Shown: in pieces, positions 1 through 7,327 of the stretch
How the letters are laid out: every line of letters starts with the position of its first letter
How positions within the stretch are numbered: the stretch's first letter is position 1
NCBI GenBank assembly: GCA_019411205.1
Contig: DXRF01000148.1
Location: 1 to 7,560, forward strand
Origin: Parabacteroides sp.
Lineage (GTDB): Bacteria; Bacteroidota; Bacteroidia; Bacteroidales; Tannerellaceae
DNA: 7,560 bases
Direction: 5' to 3'
The notes under the pieces: generated by a model
Told to the model about the DNA's origin: nothing
Seen by the model: the letters and a program-made list of their open reading frames with translations, nothing else
The model's database searches: none
Translations under genes and position numbers: made by a program

Positions 1-65
1 GTATTAGAAATTGTAGCAAAGGTATAAAGTTTTTTTTATTCGAATAAAGAACCGATTTTATTATG

Positions 66-73
66 TAGTTTTG
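66..73 (+). promoter_or_regulatory. Possible -7 promoter element of the TPR gene
   Basis: TAGTTTTG at 66-73 fits the Bacteroidota -7 consensus TAnnTTTG and lies 34 bases before the ATG at 108. No good TTTG -33 box is visible; the nearest candidate is TTCG at 39-42, with a slightly long spacing of 23 bases. The call rests on one motif match in AT-rich DNA. Bases 1-65 hold nothing else that I recognise. Confidence 0.5.
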
Positions 74-107
74 CAAACGATCATATAACGGATATAAACG
101 ATAGAGA

Positions 108-935
108 ATGAGGACTTTCTTGATTATTATAGGTTTGTTCCTGTTTATTGGAAACAGCTTTGCACAATCATACGAAGAATTAATAGAGAAAAGCTACGAC
201 TTCGTAGACAAAGGCGACCTCGTGTCCGCAGAAGAGAGCCTGAAAGCGGCCATGCGCAAAGAACCGGCTAACCCGCTGAACTATGCTCTACTCACGAACC
301 TCGGAACCGTACAACGCCGACAGGGGAAGTTGGAAGAGGCACTCATCTCCTACACTTCCGCACTAAGCGGCCACACAAAGAATATCACTATTCTTGAAAA
401 CCGGGCTTCCCTTTACACCGAATTGGGAGAAACAGAAAAAGCATTGAACGATTACAACACGCTCTTGATCGAAGATCCGGAACATCAGGAAGCACTTTAT
501 TGCCGCGGTCTACTCTATATACAGTTACAAAATTACATGTGGGCAGAACAAGACTTCGACAAGATCCTGGAAGTAAACGAGAAATCGGTCCGTGCCCGCC
601 TCGGTCATGCCATCCTGGAAAAGATGCGCGGAAACTATGACGAAAGCGAACGGATATTCAACTACTTGATCAGCGAAATGCCCCGCGACTGGGTCCTCTA
701 CGAAGGGCGGGCAGACCTGTATTTCATGATGGGAAAAAATGCACGGGCAATGGCGGATATAGAAAAGGTCTTCGTCGAAAGCGAGCCGACAGCCAACCTC
801 TATGTGTTGAGAGGCAAAATCAAGCTGGCACAATACGAAAAGGAACGAGCAGCCCTTGATTTTAAGAAAGCCGAATCGATGGGATATAACAAAGAAGTTA
901 TCAAGGAACTCCTTAAATTGACAATGAACAATTGA
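108..935 (+). CDS. Secreted tetratricopeptide-repeat (TPR) protein
   Basis: A 275-residue protein. Residues 1-19 form a signal peptide (Arg2, then a hydrophobic stretch, ending in the signal-peptidase-I-like site SFA before Gln20). There is no lipobox Cys, so a periplasmic rather than lipoprotein location is inferred. The mature part is almost entirely TPR units of about 34 residues, beginning near residues 22, 56, 92, 126, 160, 194 and 228. They show the usual pattern of small residues and a Pro near the end of helix B, for example GDLVSAEESLKAAMRKEP and GETEKALNDYNTLLIEDP. TPRs bind other proteins; no enzymatic domain is visible, so the partner and role are unknown. The gene converges on the leu operon and has its own candidate promoter, so it is probably functionally unrelated to it. 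The last codons and the stop are built from AATTGACAAT repeat sequence. Confidence 0.9.
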   Translation: MRTFLIIIGLFLFIGNSFAQSYEELIEKSYDFVDKGDLVSAEESLKAAMRKEPANPLNYALLTNLGTVQRRQGKLEEALISYTSALSGHTKNITILENRASLYTELGETEKALNDYNTLLIEDPEHQEALYCRGLLYIQLQNYMWAEQDFDKILEVNEKSVRARLGHAILEKMRGNYDESERIFNYLISEMPRDWVLYEGRADLYFMMGKNARAMADIEKVFVESEPTANLYVLRGKIKLAQYEKERAALDFKKAESMGYNKEVIKELLKLTMNN

Positions 936-996
936 CAATCAGGCTTCGCATCGCTAAAATCAGCTGAAAGCCGAAAATAATTGTCAATTGTCAATT
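916..996. repeat. AATTGACAAT inverted/direct repeats in the convergent gap
   Basis: AATTGACAAT occurs at 916-925 and 930-939. Its reverse complement ATTGTCAATT occurs at 980-989 and again, overlapping with a 7-base period, at 987-996. The arms 930-939 and 980-989 can pair over 10 bp, and inside them GGCTT (942-946) can pair with AAGCC (968-972). This gives a nested stem-loop between two convergent genes. It may act as a weak bidirectional terminator, but neither strand has a clear U run after the stem, so termination is only an inference. The region could equally be a dispersed intergenic repeat. Confidence 0.6.
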
Positions 997-1005
997 ATCT
1001 ATATG

Positions 1006-2064
1006 TCACTTATTAATGTAGTTGACAATCCATGCCCCAACCTCTTTCGTGCCATACTTCTCACCACCTTCCACTTGGATTTCAGGTGTACGGACATTAG
1101 CGTCCAAAGAAGCATCCACAGCCTCACGGATCAAAGCACCTTCTGCCTTGCAACCAAAATACTCGAACAACATGGCAACCGAAAGGATCTGTGCCAATGG
1201 ATTGGCTATATTCAATCCTTTAGCCTGGGGCCATGAACCATGAATCGGTTCAAATACAGGAGTACTTTCGCCCGTTGAAGCAGAAGGAAGCAGCCCCATA
1301 GAACCACTGATACAAGAACCTTCGTCGGTTAGGATATCCCCAAATGTATTCTCCGTTACCATGACGTCAAAGAATTTGGGTTCTTGGATCATACGCATAG
1401 CCGCATTGTCGACATACATATAGTCGGTCTGAACCTCCGGATAAGAAGGAGCCATTTCTTGTGCAATCTGGCGCCACAAACGCGAAGAAGCCAAGACATT
1501 CGCTTTATCGACTACCGTCAGATGTTTCTTCCGTTTCATGGCATATTCAAAACCGACCTTCAAAATACGCTCGATCTCAGGGCGTGTGTACATATTGGTA
1601 TCGTAGGCCTTATCATTATCCTGATATTTCTCTCCAAAATACATACCTCCCGTTAATTCACGGATACACAGGAAATCCGCACCATCCACCAAGTCGGCAC
1701 GAAGTGGAGATTTGTGCAACAAGCACTTAAAGGTTTGTACGGGGCGGATATTCGCAAACAGTCCCAGCTTCTTGCGCATGGCCAGCAATCCCTGTTCAGG
1801 ACGTACTTTGGCTGTCGGATTGTTGTCGAACTTCGGATCACCTACCGCAGAAAAGAGAACAGCATCCGCTTCTTTGCAAATCTCATATGTTTCTTCCGGA
1901 AAAGGATCTCCCACCTTGTCGATAGCATCGGCTCCACAAAGAGCATATTCATAACGGACTTCATGTCCGAATTTCTTACAAACGGCGCTCATCACATCCA
2001 CACCTTGTGCAGAAATTTCAGGACCGATCCCGTCACCGGGAAGTACAGCTATATTAAATCTCAT
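1006..2064 (-). CDS. leuB: 3-isopropylmalate dehydrogenase LeuB
   Basis: This 352-residue cytosolic enzyme oxidatively decarboxylates 3-isopropylmalate to 4-methyl-2-oxovalerate. Beside a citramalate synthase it would also convert 3-methylmalate to 2-oxobutyrate. Length and motifs fit the family: GDGIGPE at 10-16, the substrate loop RPEQGLLAMRKKLGLFANIRP at about 88-108, catalytic Tyr142 in MYFGE, catalytic Lys187 in VVDKAN, and the metal ligands Asp219 (VDNAA), Asp243 and Asp247 (NTFGDILTDEGS). The NAD loop reads HGSWPQ at 275-280, whereas well-studied LeuB proteins have HGSAPD. Gln280 thus replaces the Asp that contacts the adenosine ribose of NAD. The gene is last in the operon, 31 bases after the citramalate synthase gene. 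The start is the only sensible one, placing GDGIGPE close to the N-terminus as is usual. Confidence 0.97.
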   Translation of the reverse strand: MRFNIAVLPGDGIGPEISAQGVDVMSAVCKKFGHEVRYEYALCGADAIDKVGDPFPEETYEICKEADAVLFSAVGDPKFDNNPTAKVRPEQGLLAMRKKLGLFANIRPVQTFKCLLHKSPLRADLVDGADFLCIRELTGGMYFGEKYQDNDKAYDTNMYTRPEIERILKVGFEYAMKRKKHLTVVDKANVLASSRLWRQIAQEMAPSYPEVQTDYMYVDNAAMRMIQEPKFFDVMVTENTFGDILTDEGSCISGSMGLLPSASTGESTPVFEPIHGSWPQAKGLNIANPLAQILSVAMLFEYFGCKAEGALIREAVDASLDANVRTPEIQVEGGEKYGTKEVGAWIVNYINK

Positions 2065-2095
2065 ATTATAAATAATTTATTAAATCAGCACATTA

Positions 2096-3604
2096 TTATT
2101 GTTCTATCTTGTTCAGCATCTTCAATGTTGCCTTAATAGCAGCCTCTGTCTGGTCAGCATCGAGACCACGTGTTTTAAAGTCCACTCCTGCATAATTCCA
2201 ACTGATGATAGTCTGCACAAAGGCATCGGTCCGCCCGCCGGGCGGTATGGAAACGGAGTAATTGGTCAGCATCGGGAAAGGACGGCCCAAATCGGTATAA
2301 ATCTTCCGCAGGGCACGGACGAAAGCATCGTACTGTCCGTCACCGGAAGCAGACTCCTGGTAGGCTTCGCCGTTGATCTCTATCTTCAGGGTAGCGACTG
2401 GTTTCAATCCCTGCGCCAAAGAGAGCGAATAGTTCAGGATACGGATACGCTGATCGGCCATCGCATCGTGATGAAGCACATCACTGATGATATACGGAAG
2501 ATCCTCCGCCGTAACCATTTCTTTCTTATCGCCCAGTTCGATAATACGCTCGGTAACCTTGCGCATGGAGTTCTCATCGATATCGATCCCCAGAGCTTCA
2601 AGGTTTTTGCGGATATTCGCCTTGCCGGAAGTCTTGCCAAGGGCATATTCACGGACGCGGCCGAAACGTTCGGGCAGCAAGTCATTACAATACAGATTGT
2701 TTTTGCTGTCTCCATCGGCATGGACACCGGCACATTGTGTAAAGACATGTTCCCCGATAATCGGTTTATTTGGTGGGATATGAACGCCGGAGAAGGTTTC
2801 CACCAAACGACTGGCATAATTGATCCGTTCTTCCTTGAGCGTCGTCTCCACTCCCAACTGATCTTTCAAGACGGCAAGCACACTGCTAAGCGGGGCATTC
2901 CCGGCACGTTCCCCCAATCCATTCAATGTGGTATGAAGTCCTTCTATACCGGCACGGACTGCAGAGTAGACATTCGCTACCGCCAAGTCATAGTCGTTAT
3001 GGGCATGGAAATCGAACTTCAAGTCCGGATAGCGCAAAACCATTTCCTTACAATACTCGTAAGTGTTTCCGGGATTCAGGATGCCGAGCGTATCGGGCAA
3101 CATGAAACGCCGGATCGGCAAGTCACGAAGCGAATCGACTGCTTGGAAGACATATTCAGGAGAGTTCTTGATACCGTTCGACCAATCTTCCAGATAGATG
3201 TTCACGGCAATCCCCCGCTCGGTTGCCAGGTTGATGACGGAACGTATATCGGCAAAATGCTGTTCGGGAGTCTTACGAAGCTGTTCTGTCACGTGCTTGT
3301 AAGAACCTTTGCAAAGCAAGTTTACCACACGGCAACCGGCCGCTTCGATCCAGTTCAGCGAAACATCGCCATCCACAAATCCGAGTACTTCGAGCTTCTG
3401 GATGTTTCCTGTACGTTCAGCCCAGGAAGCCACGCGCTTCACGGCCTCAAACTCGCCGTCCGAGACACGCGCAGAAGCAATCTCCAGACGGTTCACACCC
3501 AAGTCAAGCAATGCTTGTGCAATACTCAGCTTCTCATGCGCGGCAAAAGAAACCCCCGATGTCTGTTCCCCGTCACGCAGGGTGGTATCCATTATTTCTA
3601 TCAT
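2096..3604 (-). CDS. cimA: (R)-citramalate synthase, LeuA/CimA family
   Basis: A 502-residue DRE-TIM metallolyase predicted to condense pyruvate with acetyl-CoA to give (R)-citramalate, the first step of the pyruvate route to isoleucine. The TIM barrel begins with DTTLRDGEQTSGVSF (Arg10 and Asp11 catalytic and metal-binding). Further metal ligands are His200 and His202 (HAHND) and Asn236 (GLGERAGN). A C-terminal allosteric domain runs from about residue 380. By recalled comparison with Leptospira interrogans CimA, the pyruvate-pocket residues Leu81, Leu104 and Tyr144 correspond to Leu74 (LEVLGFVDG), Leu97 (VVNLLCKG) and Tyr137 (NIYLEDWSNG) here. The operon's LeuA differs at these places (HTGIGTSD, FYCEDAG). 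Automated annotation may call this gene 2-isopropylmalate synthase. The ATG at 3604 is preceded by an in-frame stop five codons upstream (TAA, GAT, TTT, GTA, ATT, ATG). A second role in leucine synthesis cannot be excluded by sequence alone. Confidence 0.87.
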   Translation of the reverse strand: MIEIMDTTLRDGEQTSGVSFAAHEKLSIAQALLDLGVNRLEIASARVSDGEFEAVKRVASWAERTGNIQKLEVLGFVDGDVSLNWIEAAGCRVVNLLCKGSYKHVTEQLRKTPEQHFADIRSVINLATERGIAVNIYLEDWSNGIKNSPEYVFQAVDSLRDLPIRRFMLPDTLGILNPGNTYEYCKEMVLRYPDLKFDFHAHNDYDLAVANVYSAVRAGIEGLHTTLNGLGERAGNAPLSSVLAVLKDQLGVETTLKEERINYASRLVETFSGVHIPPNKPIIGEHVFTQCAGVHADGDSKNNLYCNDLLPERFGRVREYALGKTSGKANIRKNLEALGIDIDENSMRKVTERIIELGDKKEMVTAEDLPYIISDVLHHDAMADQRIRILNYSLSLAQGLKPVATLKIEINGEAYQESASGDGQYDAFVRALRKIYTDLGRPFPMLTNYSVSIPPGGRTDAFVQTIISWNYAGVDFKTRGLDADQTEAAIKATLKMLNKIEQ

Positions 3605-3720
3605 AATTACAAAATCTTATTTTTATCAGCATGGCACATGGATGACATGGTCACACAAAATGATTGTCGTCCTACAGGGACACCTTTGCTTTATTGATGC
3701 TGATAAATCATCATTCGCCA
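3605..3720 (-). other. Potentially structured leuD-cimA intergenic spacer
   Basis: This is the longest gap inside the operon (116 bases). TTTATCAGCAT at 3622-3632 and its perfect reverse complement ATGCTGATAAA at 3697-3707 could close an 11-bp helix around a 64-base interior. Inside, GTCC and GGAC can form a short hairpin around CTGTA (about 3671-3683), and an imperfect palindrome TGACCATGTCA lies at about 3643-3653. I see no Leu- or Ile-rich leader ORF, no terminator with a U run, and no good TAnnTTTG promoter. It may be a folded RNA element, a processing site between the two halves of the operon, or a small inverted-repeat mobile remnant. No target-site duplication is visible. Confidence 0.45.
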
Positions 3721-4317
3721 TTAATAATTACAACGTCTTCTTTCAAACGCTTCGATCTTTTCCTTATTGGAAAGCAGATAGTCGATGTCGTCGATACCAT
3801 TTACCAGACAGTCTTTTTTATAGGCGTTGATGTCGAAGTGCTCGCTCTTGCCCGTGGCCTTGTTAGTGATGGTTTGGGCGGGCAGGTTGACTTCTACTTC
3901 TGTTTTCGGATCGTCAAAAATCGAGTCGAAAAGCTCGGCCAAGAAAGGCTCGCTAACCACCACAGGTAAAACGAAGTTATTCAGTTCATTATTTTTATGG
4001 ATATCTGCAAAGAAGCTGGACACGACTACTCGAAACCCGTAATCGGCAATCGCCCAGGCAGCATGCTCGCGGCTGGAACCCGAACCGAAGTTCTTCCCTG
4101 CCACCAGTATCTGTCCGCTATAAGTCGGATCGTTCAGAACAAACGATTCTATTTTGTTTCCCTGCTTATCATACCGCCAATCGCGGAACAAGTTTTCACC
4201 GAACCCCTTTTTGTCGGTTGCTTTCAAGAAGCGAGCAGGAATAATCTGGTCCGTATCCACATTCTCTAAAGGAAGAGGGACGCAGGTTGATGTTATAATA
4301 TTGAATTTCTGTTTCAT
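3721..4317 (-). CDS. leuD: 3-isopropylmalate dehydratase small subunit LeuD
   Basis: A 198-residue small subunit of the LeuCD isomerase, close to the length of its E. coli counterpart. It forms the swivel domain that closes over the iron-sulfur active site of LeuC when 2-isopropylmalate is converted to 3-isopropylmalate. The same pair can convert citramalate to 3-methylmalate. Diagnostic motifs are NVDTDQIIPARFL near residues 19-31 and GKNFGSGSSREHAAWAI in the middle, the latter holding the substrate-binding Ser and Arg residues of the aconitase family. It lies 27 bases after leuC, as expected for two subunits made together, and 116 bases before cimA. The protein is complete, with no sign of disruption. 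Confidence 0.97.
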   Translation of the reverse strand: MKQKFNIITSTCVPLPLENVDTDQIIPARFLKATDKKGFGENLFRDWRYDKQGNKIESFVLNDPTYSGQILVAGKNFGSGSSREHAAWAIADYGFRVVVSSFFADIHKNNELNNFVLPVVVSEPFLAELFDSIFDDPKTEVEVNLPAQTITNKATGKSEHFDINAYKKDCLVNGIDDIDYLLSNKEKIEAFERRRCNY

Positions 4318-4327
4318 GAATGTTGGA

Positions 4328-4345
4328 ATTTATGATTTATGATTT
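4328..4345. repeat. 7-bp tandem repeat at the leuC-leuD junction
   Basis: ATTTATGATTTATGATTT consists of two and a half copies of the heptamer ATTTATG. It fills most of the 27-base gap and touches the last base of the leuC stop codon. It shares the 7-base period of the TTGTCAA repeats near 987-996, but not their sequence. Confidence 0.6.
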
Positions 4346-5739
4346 CAGAAAAACGTTCTCGGATCGGTAATTTCTCCTGTTACGGCTGCTGCTGCTGCTA
4401 CTAACGGCCCAGCCAGAATTGTACGGGCACCCGGTCCCTGACGTCCTTCGAAGTTACGATTGCTTGTCGAAACAGCATATTTTCCAGCCGGGATCTTATC
4501 GTCGTTCATTGCCAGACAAGCCGAACATCCCGGTTGCCGTAACCGGAAACCGGCTTCTTCGAATATCTTGTCCAACCCTTCTTCACGGATCTGTGCATCT
4601 ACCATCCAGGAACCGGGAACCAGCCAAGCGATCACATCGTCGGCCTTCTTCCGTCCTTTGACGATGGAAGCAAAAGCGCGAAAGTCTTCGATACGGCCAT
4701 TGGTACAAGAGCCTAAGAACACATAATCGATCTTCTTGCCCAACAAGGATTCACCCGGTTCGAACCCCATATACTCCATTGACTTCATAAAAGAGGCTTT
4801 TTCCACTTCGTTCATACCCTCAACAGTCGGGATATGTCCGGTGATGCCCATTCCCATACCCGGATTCGTTCCATAGGTTACCATCGGTTCGATATCAGCA
4901 GCATCAAACAGGATTTCTTTATCAAACACAGCATCATCGCCACTCTTCAGCGTCTTCCAATAGGCAACCGCCTTATCCCATTCTTCGCCAACAGGAGCAT
5001 TTTCACGTCCTTTGAGATAAGTGAACGTCGTTTCGTCAGGAGCGATCATACCACCACGCGCTCCCATTTCGATAGATAGGTTACACAAAGTCAAACGCCC
5101 TTCCATCGTCAAACTGCGGATCGCAGCACCGGCATACTCGATGAAATATCCGGTTGCACCACTGGTCGTCACTTTTGACATGATATAGAGGGCGACATCC
5201 TTTGCCGTTACCCCTTTTCCTAGATTACCTTCCACACGGATACGCATGGTTTTCGGCTTTGCCTGCAAGATGCATTGGGAAGCCATTACCATTTCTACTT
5301 CGCTGGTTCCGATACCGAAAGCGACAGCACCGACCGCTCCGTGGGTAGAGGTATGAGAGTCACCGCAAACAATCGTCATCCCCGGCAAGGTCAGTCCGCG
5401 TTCCGGACCTACCACATGGATAATGCCATTCCGCTTATCCATCATTCCATAATGAGTCAAACCAAATTCGGCAGCATTCTTTGCCAGCGTATCGACTTGG
5501 TTCTTTGAAACAGGATCTTCGATTGGTTTATCCTGATCGTGTGTCGGTGTGTTATGATCCGGCATACAATAGATACGTTCCGGGCGAAGCGGTTTCAAAC
5601 CACGTCGACGCATACCGGCAAAGGCCTGCGGACTGGTTACTTCATGACAGTACAACCTGTCGATGTAAAGTTGCGTGGGTCCCTCTTCGATCATCGTCAC
5701 CACGTGGGAATCCCAAATCTTGTCAAATAATGTATTCAT
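4345..5739 (-). CDS. leuC: 3-isopropylmalate dehydratase large subunit LeuC
   Basis: A 464-residue aconitase-family large subunit that binds a [4Fe-4S] cluster and, with LeuD, isomerises 2-isopropylmalate to 3-isopropylmalate. The three cluster ligands are present: Cys345 in GSCTNGRIEDF, and Cys405 and Cys408 in PGCSACLAMND. Other family motifs are MPDHNTPTH near the N-terminus, CGDSHTSTHGAVGA, and TSNRNFEGRQGPGARTILAGP near the C-terminus. I chose the ATG at 5739, which gives MNTLFDKIWDSH, the usual LeuC N-terminus. An in-frame TTG at 5748 would add only MTI and lies within the repeat-like spacer. The ATG is 10 bases after the leuA stop, so the genes are probably co-transcribed and translationally close. 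LeuC probably serves both the leucine and the citramalate pathways. Confidence 0.98.
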   Translation of the reverse strand: MNTLFDKIWDSHVVTMIEEGPTQLYIDRLYCHEVTSPQAFAGMRRRGLKPLRPERIYCMPDHNTPTHDQDKPIEDPVSKNQVDTLAKNAAEFGLTHYGMMDKRNGIIHVVGPERGLTLPGMTIVCGDSHTSTHGAVGAVAFGIGTSEVEMVMASQCILQAKPKTMRIRVEGNLGKGVTAKDVALYIMSKVTTSGATGYFIEYAGAAIRSLTMEGRLTLCNLSIEMGARGGMIAPDETTFTYLKGRENAPVGEEWDKAVAYWKTLKSGDDAVFDKEILFDAADIEPMVTYGTNPGMGMGITGHIPTVEGMNEVEKASFMKSMEYMGFEPGESLLGKKIDYVFLGSCTNGRIEDFRAFASIVKGRKKADDVIAWLVPGSWMVDAQIREEGLDKIFEEAGFRLRQPGCSACLAMNDDKIPAGKYAVSTSNRNFEGRQGPGARTILAGPLVAAAAAVTGEITDPRTFF

Positions 5740-5750
5740 AATTGTCAATT
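5740..5750. repeat. AATTGACAATT spacer between leuA and leuC
   Basis: The whole 10-base gap between the leuA stop and the leuC ATG is ATTGACAATT on the minus strand. With the final A of the TGA stop it forms AATTGACAATT, the same motif found at 916-939 and 980-996 at the other end of the operon. A single short copy could be chance, but the reuse at gene junctions is notable. Confidence 0.45.
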
Positions 5751-7246
5751 CACTTTACAAATTTATTAATTGCATCGATAAATGCCTCTACAGAAGCAGC
5801 TATAATATCAGTATTGGCAGCAAAACCATAATAACGGTTTCCTTCATATTCAACCTGCATATGTACTTTACCCATATCATCGCTGCCTTTGTTGATCGCT
5901 TGGATCAGGAACTCCTGGATCGTCATCGTACGGTGGATAATAGACTTCACCGCCTTGATTGCAGCATCGACAGGACCGTTGCCAGATGCAGCAGCCTCGA
6001 ACTTCTCGCCTGCGATATTCAGGCAAACGCTAGCCACAGACTGCAAACCGACCCCGGAGGTCACCTGCAAATATTCCAACTTGATGCGGTGCATGGCCGT
6101 ACGGTCTTTACCGGCAAGCATCAGGACATCATCATCATTGATATCTTTCTTTCGGTCGGCCAATTTCAAGAATTCTTCATAAACCTTATCCAGTTTTTCC
6201 TGAGACAGTTCAACCCCCAATACCTGTAAACGGTGTTTCAATGCCGCACGTCCGCTACGGGCAGTCAGCACAATTGCATTATCATCAATTCCCACATCTT
6301 TCGGATCGATGATCTCATAACTTTCACGATTCTTCAAAACGCCGTCCTGGTGGATACCCGAAGAATGGGCAAACGCGTTACGTCCAACAATTGCCTTGTT
6401 CGGCTGGATCGGCATATTCATCAGGCTCGATACCATACGGCTGACTCCGTATATCTTGGTCGTGTTGATATTGGTGATAATCTCACGTTCCTTATGACTC
6501 TTGAAGATCATAGCGACTTCTTCCAAGGAGGTATTGCCGGCACGTTCGCCGATACCGTTCATGGTAACTTCCACCTGGCGTGCACCATTCAAGACCCCCT
6601 GCACGGTGTTAGCGGTAGCCATCCCCAAGTCATTATGGCAGTGGGTAGAGATGATGGCCTTCTCGATACCATCCACATGCTCCATCAAATACTTGATTTT
6701 CGCCCCGTATTCGTCCGGTAGGCAATAACCGGTCGTATCAGGAATATTGACAACTGTCGCACCAGCCTTGATGACCGCTTCTACCACACGTGCCAGATAT
6801 TCGTTGTCAGTACGTCCGGCATCTTCACAATAGAATTCGACGTCTTCCACATATCTTTTGGCATATTTGGTTGCGGCAATAGCCCGTTCCAAAATTTCTT
6901 CCTGGTTCGAATTGAACTTATACCTGATATGATAATCGGACGTTCCGATACCCGTATGGATACGTCCGTGCTTCGCATATTTCAATGCATCGGCAGCCAC
7001 ATCGATGTCTTTTTCTACCGCACGGGTAAGCGCACAGATTGTAGGCCATGTTACGGCTTTCGATATTTCAACAACGCTATTGAAATCGCCCGGGCTCGAT
7101 ACGGGAAAACCGGCTTCTATCACATCTACTCCCAGTTCTTCCAGTGCTTTGGCAACCTGAATCTTTTCAATACTGTTTAACTGGCAGCCCGGTACCTGTT
7201 CACCATCGCGCAATGTTGTGTCGAAAATAAATAATCTGTCTGACAT
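5750..7246 (-). CDS. leuA: 2-isopropylmalate synthase LeuA
   Basis: A 498-residue enzyme that condenses 2-oxoisovalerate with acetyl-CoA, the committed step to leucine. The TIM barrel starts with IFDTTLRDGEQVPGCQLN (Arg13 and metal ligand Asp14). His202 and His204 (THCHND) and Asn238 (GIGERAGN) complete the metal site. His97 in HTGIGTSD matches the 2-oxoisovalerate-pocket His of characterised LeuA proteins, and this is where the protein departs from the CimA-like paralogue. The C-terminal regulatory domain (about 380-498, with SGNGPVDAAIKAV) is the usual site of leucine feedback inhibition. The ATG at 7246 gives MSDRLFIFDTT, the normal LeuA N-terminus. An in-frame ATG at 7330 would add 28 residues but lies at the base of the attenuator terminator, so I reject it. 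It is the first structural gene of the operon, and the leader upstream probably controls it. Confidence 0.97.
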   Translation of the reverse strand: MSDRLFIFDTTLRDGEQVPGCQLNSIEKIQVAKALEELGVDVIEAGFPVSSPGDFNSVVEISKAVTWPTICALTRAVEKDIDVAADALKYAKHGRIHTGIGTSDYHIRYKFNSNQEEILERAIAATKYAKRYVEDVEFYCEDAGRTDNEYLARVVEAVIKAGATVVNIPDTTGYCLPDEYGAKIKYLMEHVDGIEKAIISTHCHNDLGMATANTVQGVLNGARQVEVTMNGIGERAGNTSLEEVAMIFKSHKEREIITNINTTKIYGVSRMVSSLMNMPIQPNKAIVGRNAFAHSSGIHQDGVLKNRESYEIIDPKDVGIDDNAIVLTARSGRAALKHRLQVLGVELSQEKLDKVYEEFLKLADRKKDINDDDVLMLAGKDRTAMHRIKLEYLQVTSGVGLQSVASVCLNIAGEKFEAAASGNGPVDAAIKAVKSIIHRTMTIQEFLIQAINKGSDDMGKVHMQVEYEGNRYYGFAANTDIIAASVEAFIDAINKFVK

Positions 7247-7288
7247 AGTTCTTATTCGTCTTAAATTTGTTAATACCTTTTCTGAATG

Positions 7289-7327
7289 AAAAAAGCCTCT
7301 CTCACAAGGAAGTGAGAAAGGCTTTTT
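7289..7327 (-). terminator. Attenuator terminator upstream of leuA
   Basis: On the minus strand the arms 7327-7312 (AAAAAGCCTTTCTCAC) and 7305-7290 (GTGAGAGAGGCTTTTT) pair over 16 bp with a single G-U wobble, around the six-base loop TTCCTT. The 3' arm ends in six U residues (7294-7289). This is a strong intrinsic terminator lying 43 bases before the leuA start and after a complete leader ORF, so it must act as a conditional attenuator rather than ending an upstream gene. Confidence 0.93.

Noticed and set aside
1..65. Upstream gene end or terminator at the left edge
   Set aside because: No coding frame, stem-loop or other supported feature is visible; the T run at 30-37 has no stem before it.
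2099..3697. A 532-residue open frame on the plus strand opposite cimA
   Set aside because: It lies fully antisense to a highly conserved enzyme, shows no recognisable motif or domain, and is explained by the codon composition of the opposite strand leaving few stops in this frame.
3691..3714. Short ORF MMIYQHQ just after leuD, considered as a second leader peptide for cimA
   Set aside because: It has one Ile and no Leu codon, and no terminator with a U run follows it, so it does not look like an attenuator leader.
5675..6721. Several plus-strand open frames of 160 to 185 residues opposite leuA
   Set aside because: They are antisense to leuA and to the start of leuC, overlap conserved catalytic motifs, and have no recognisable features.
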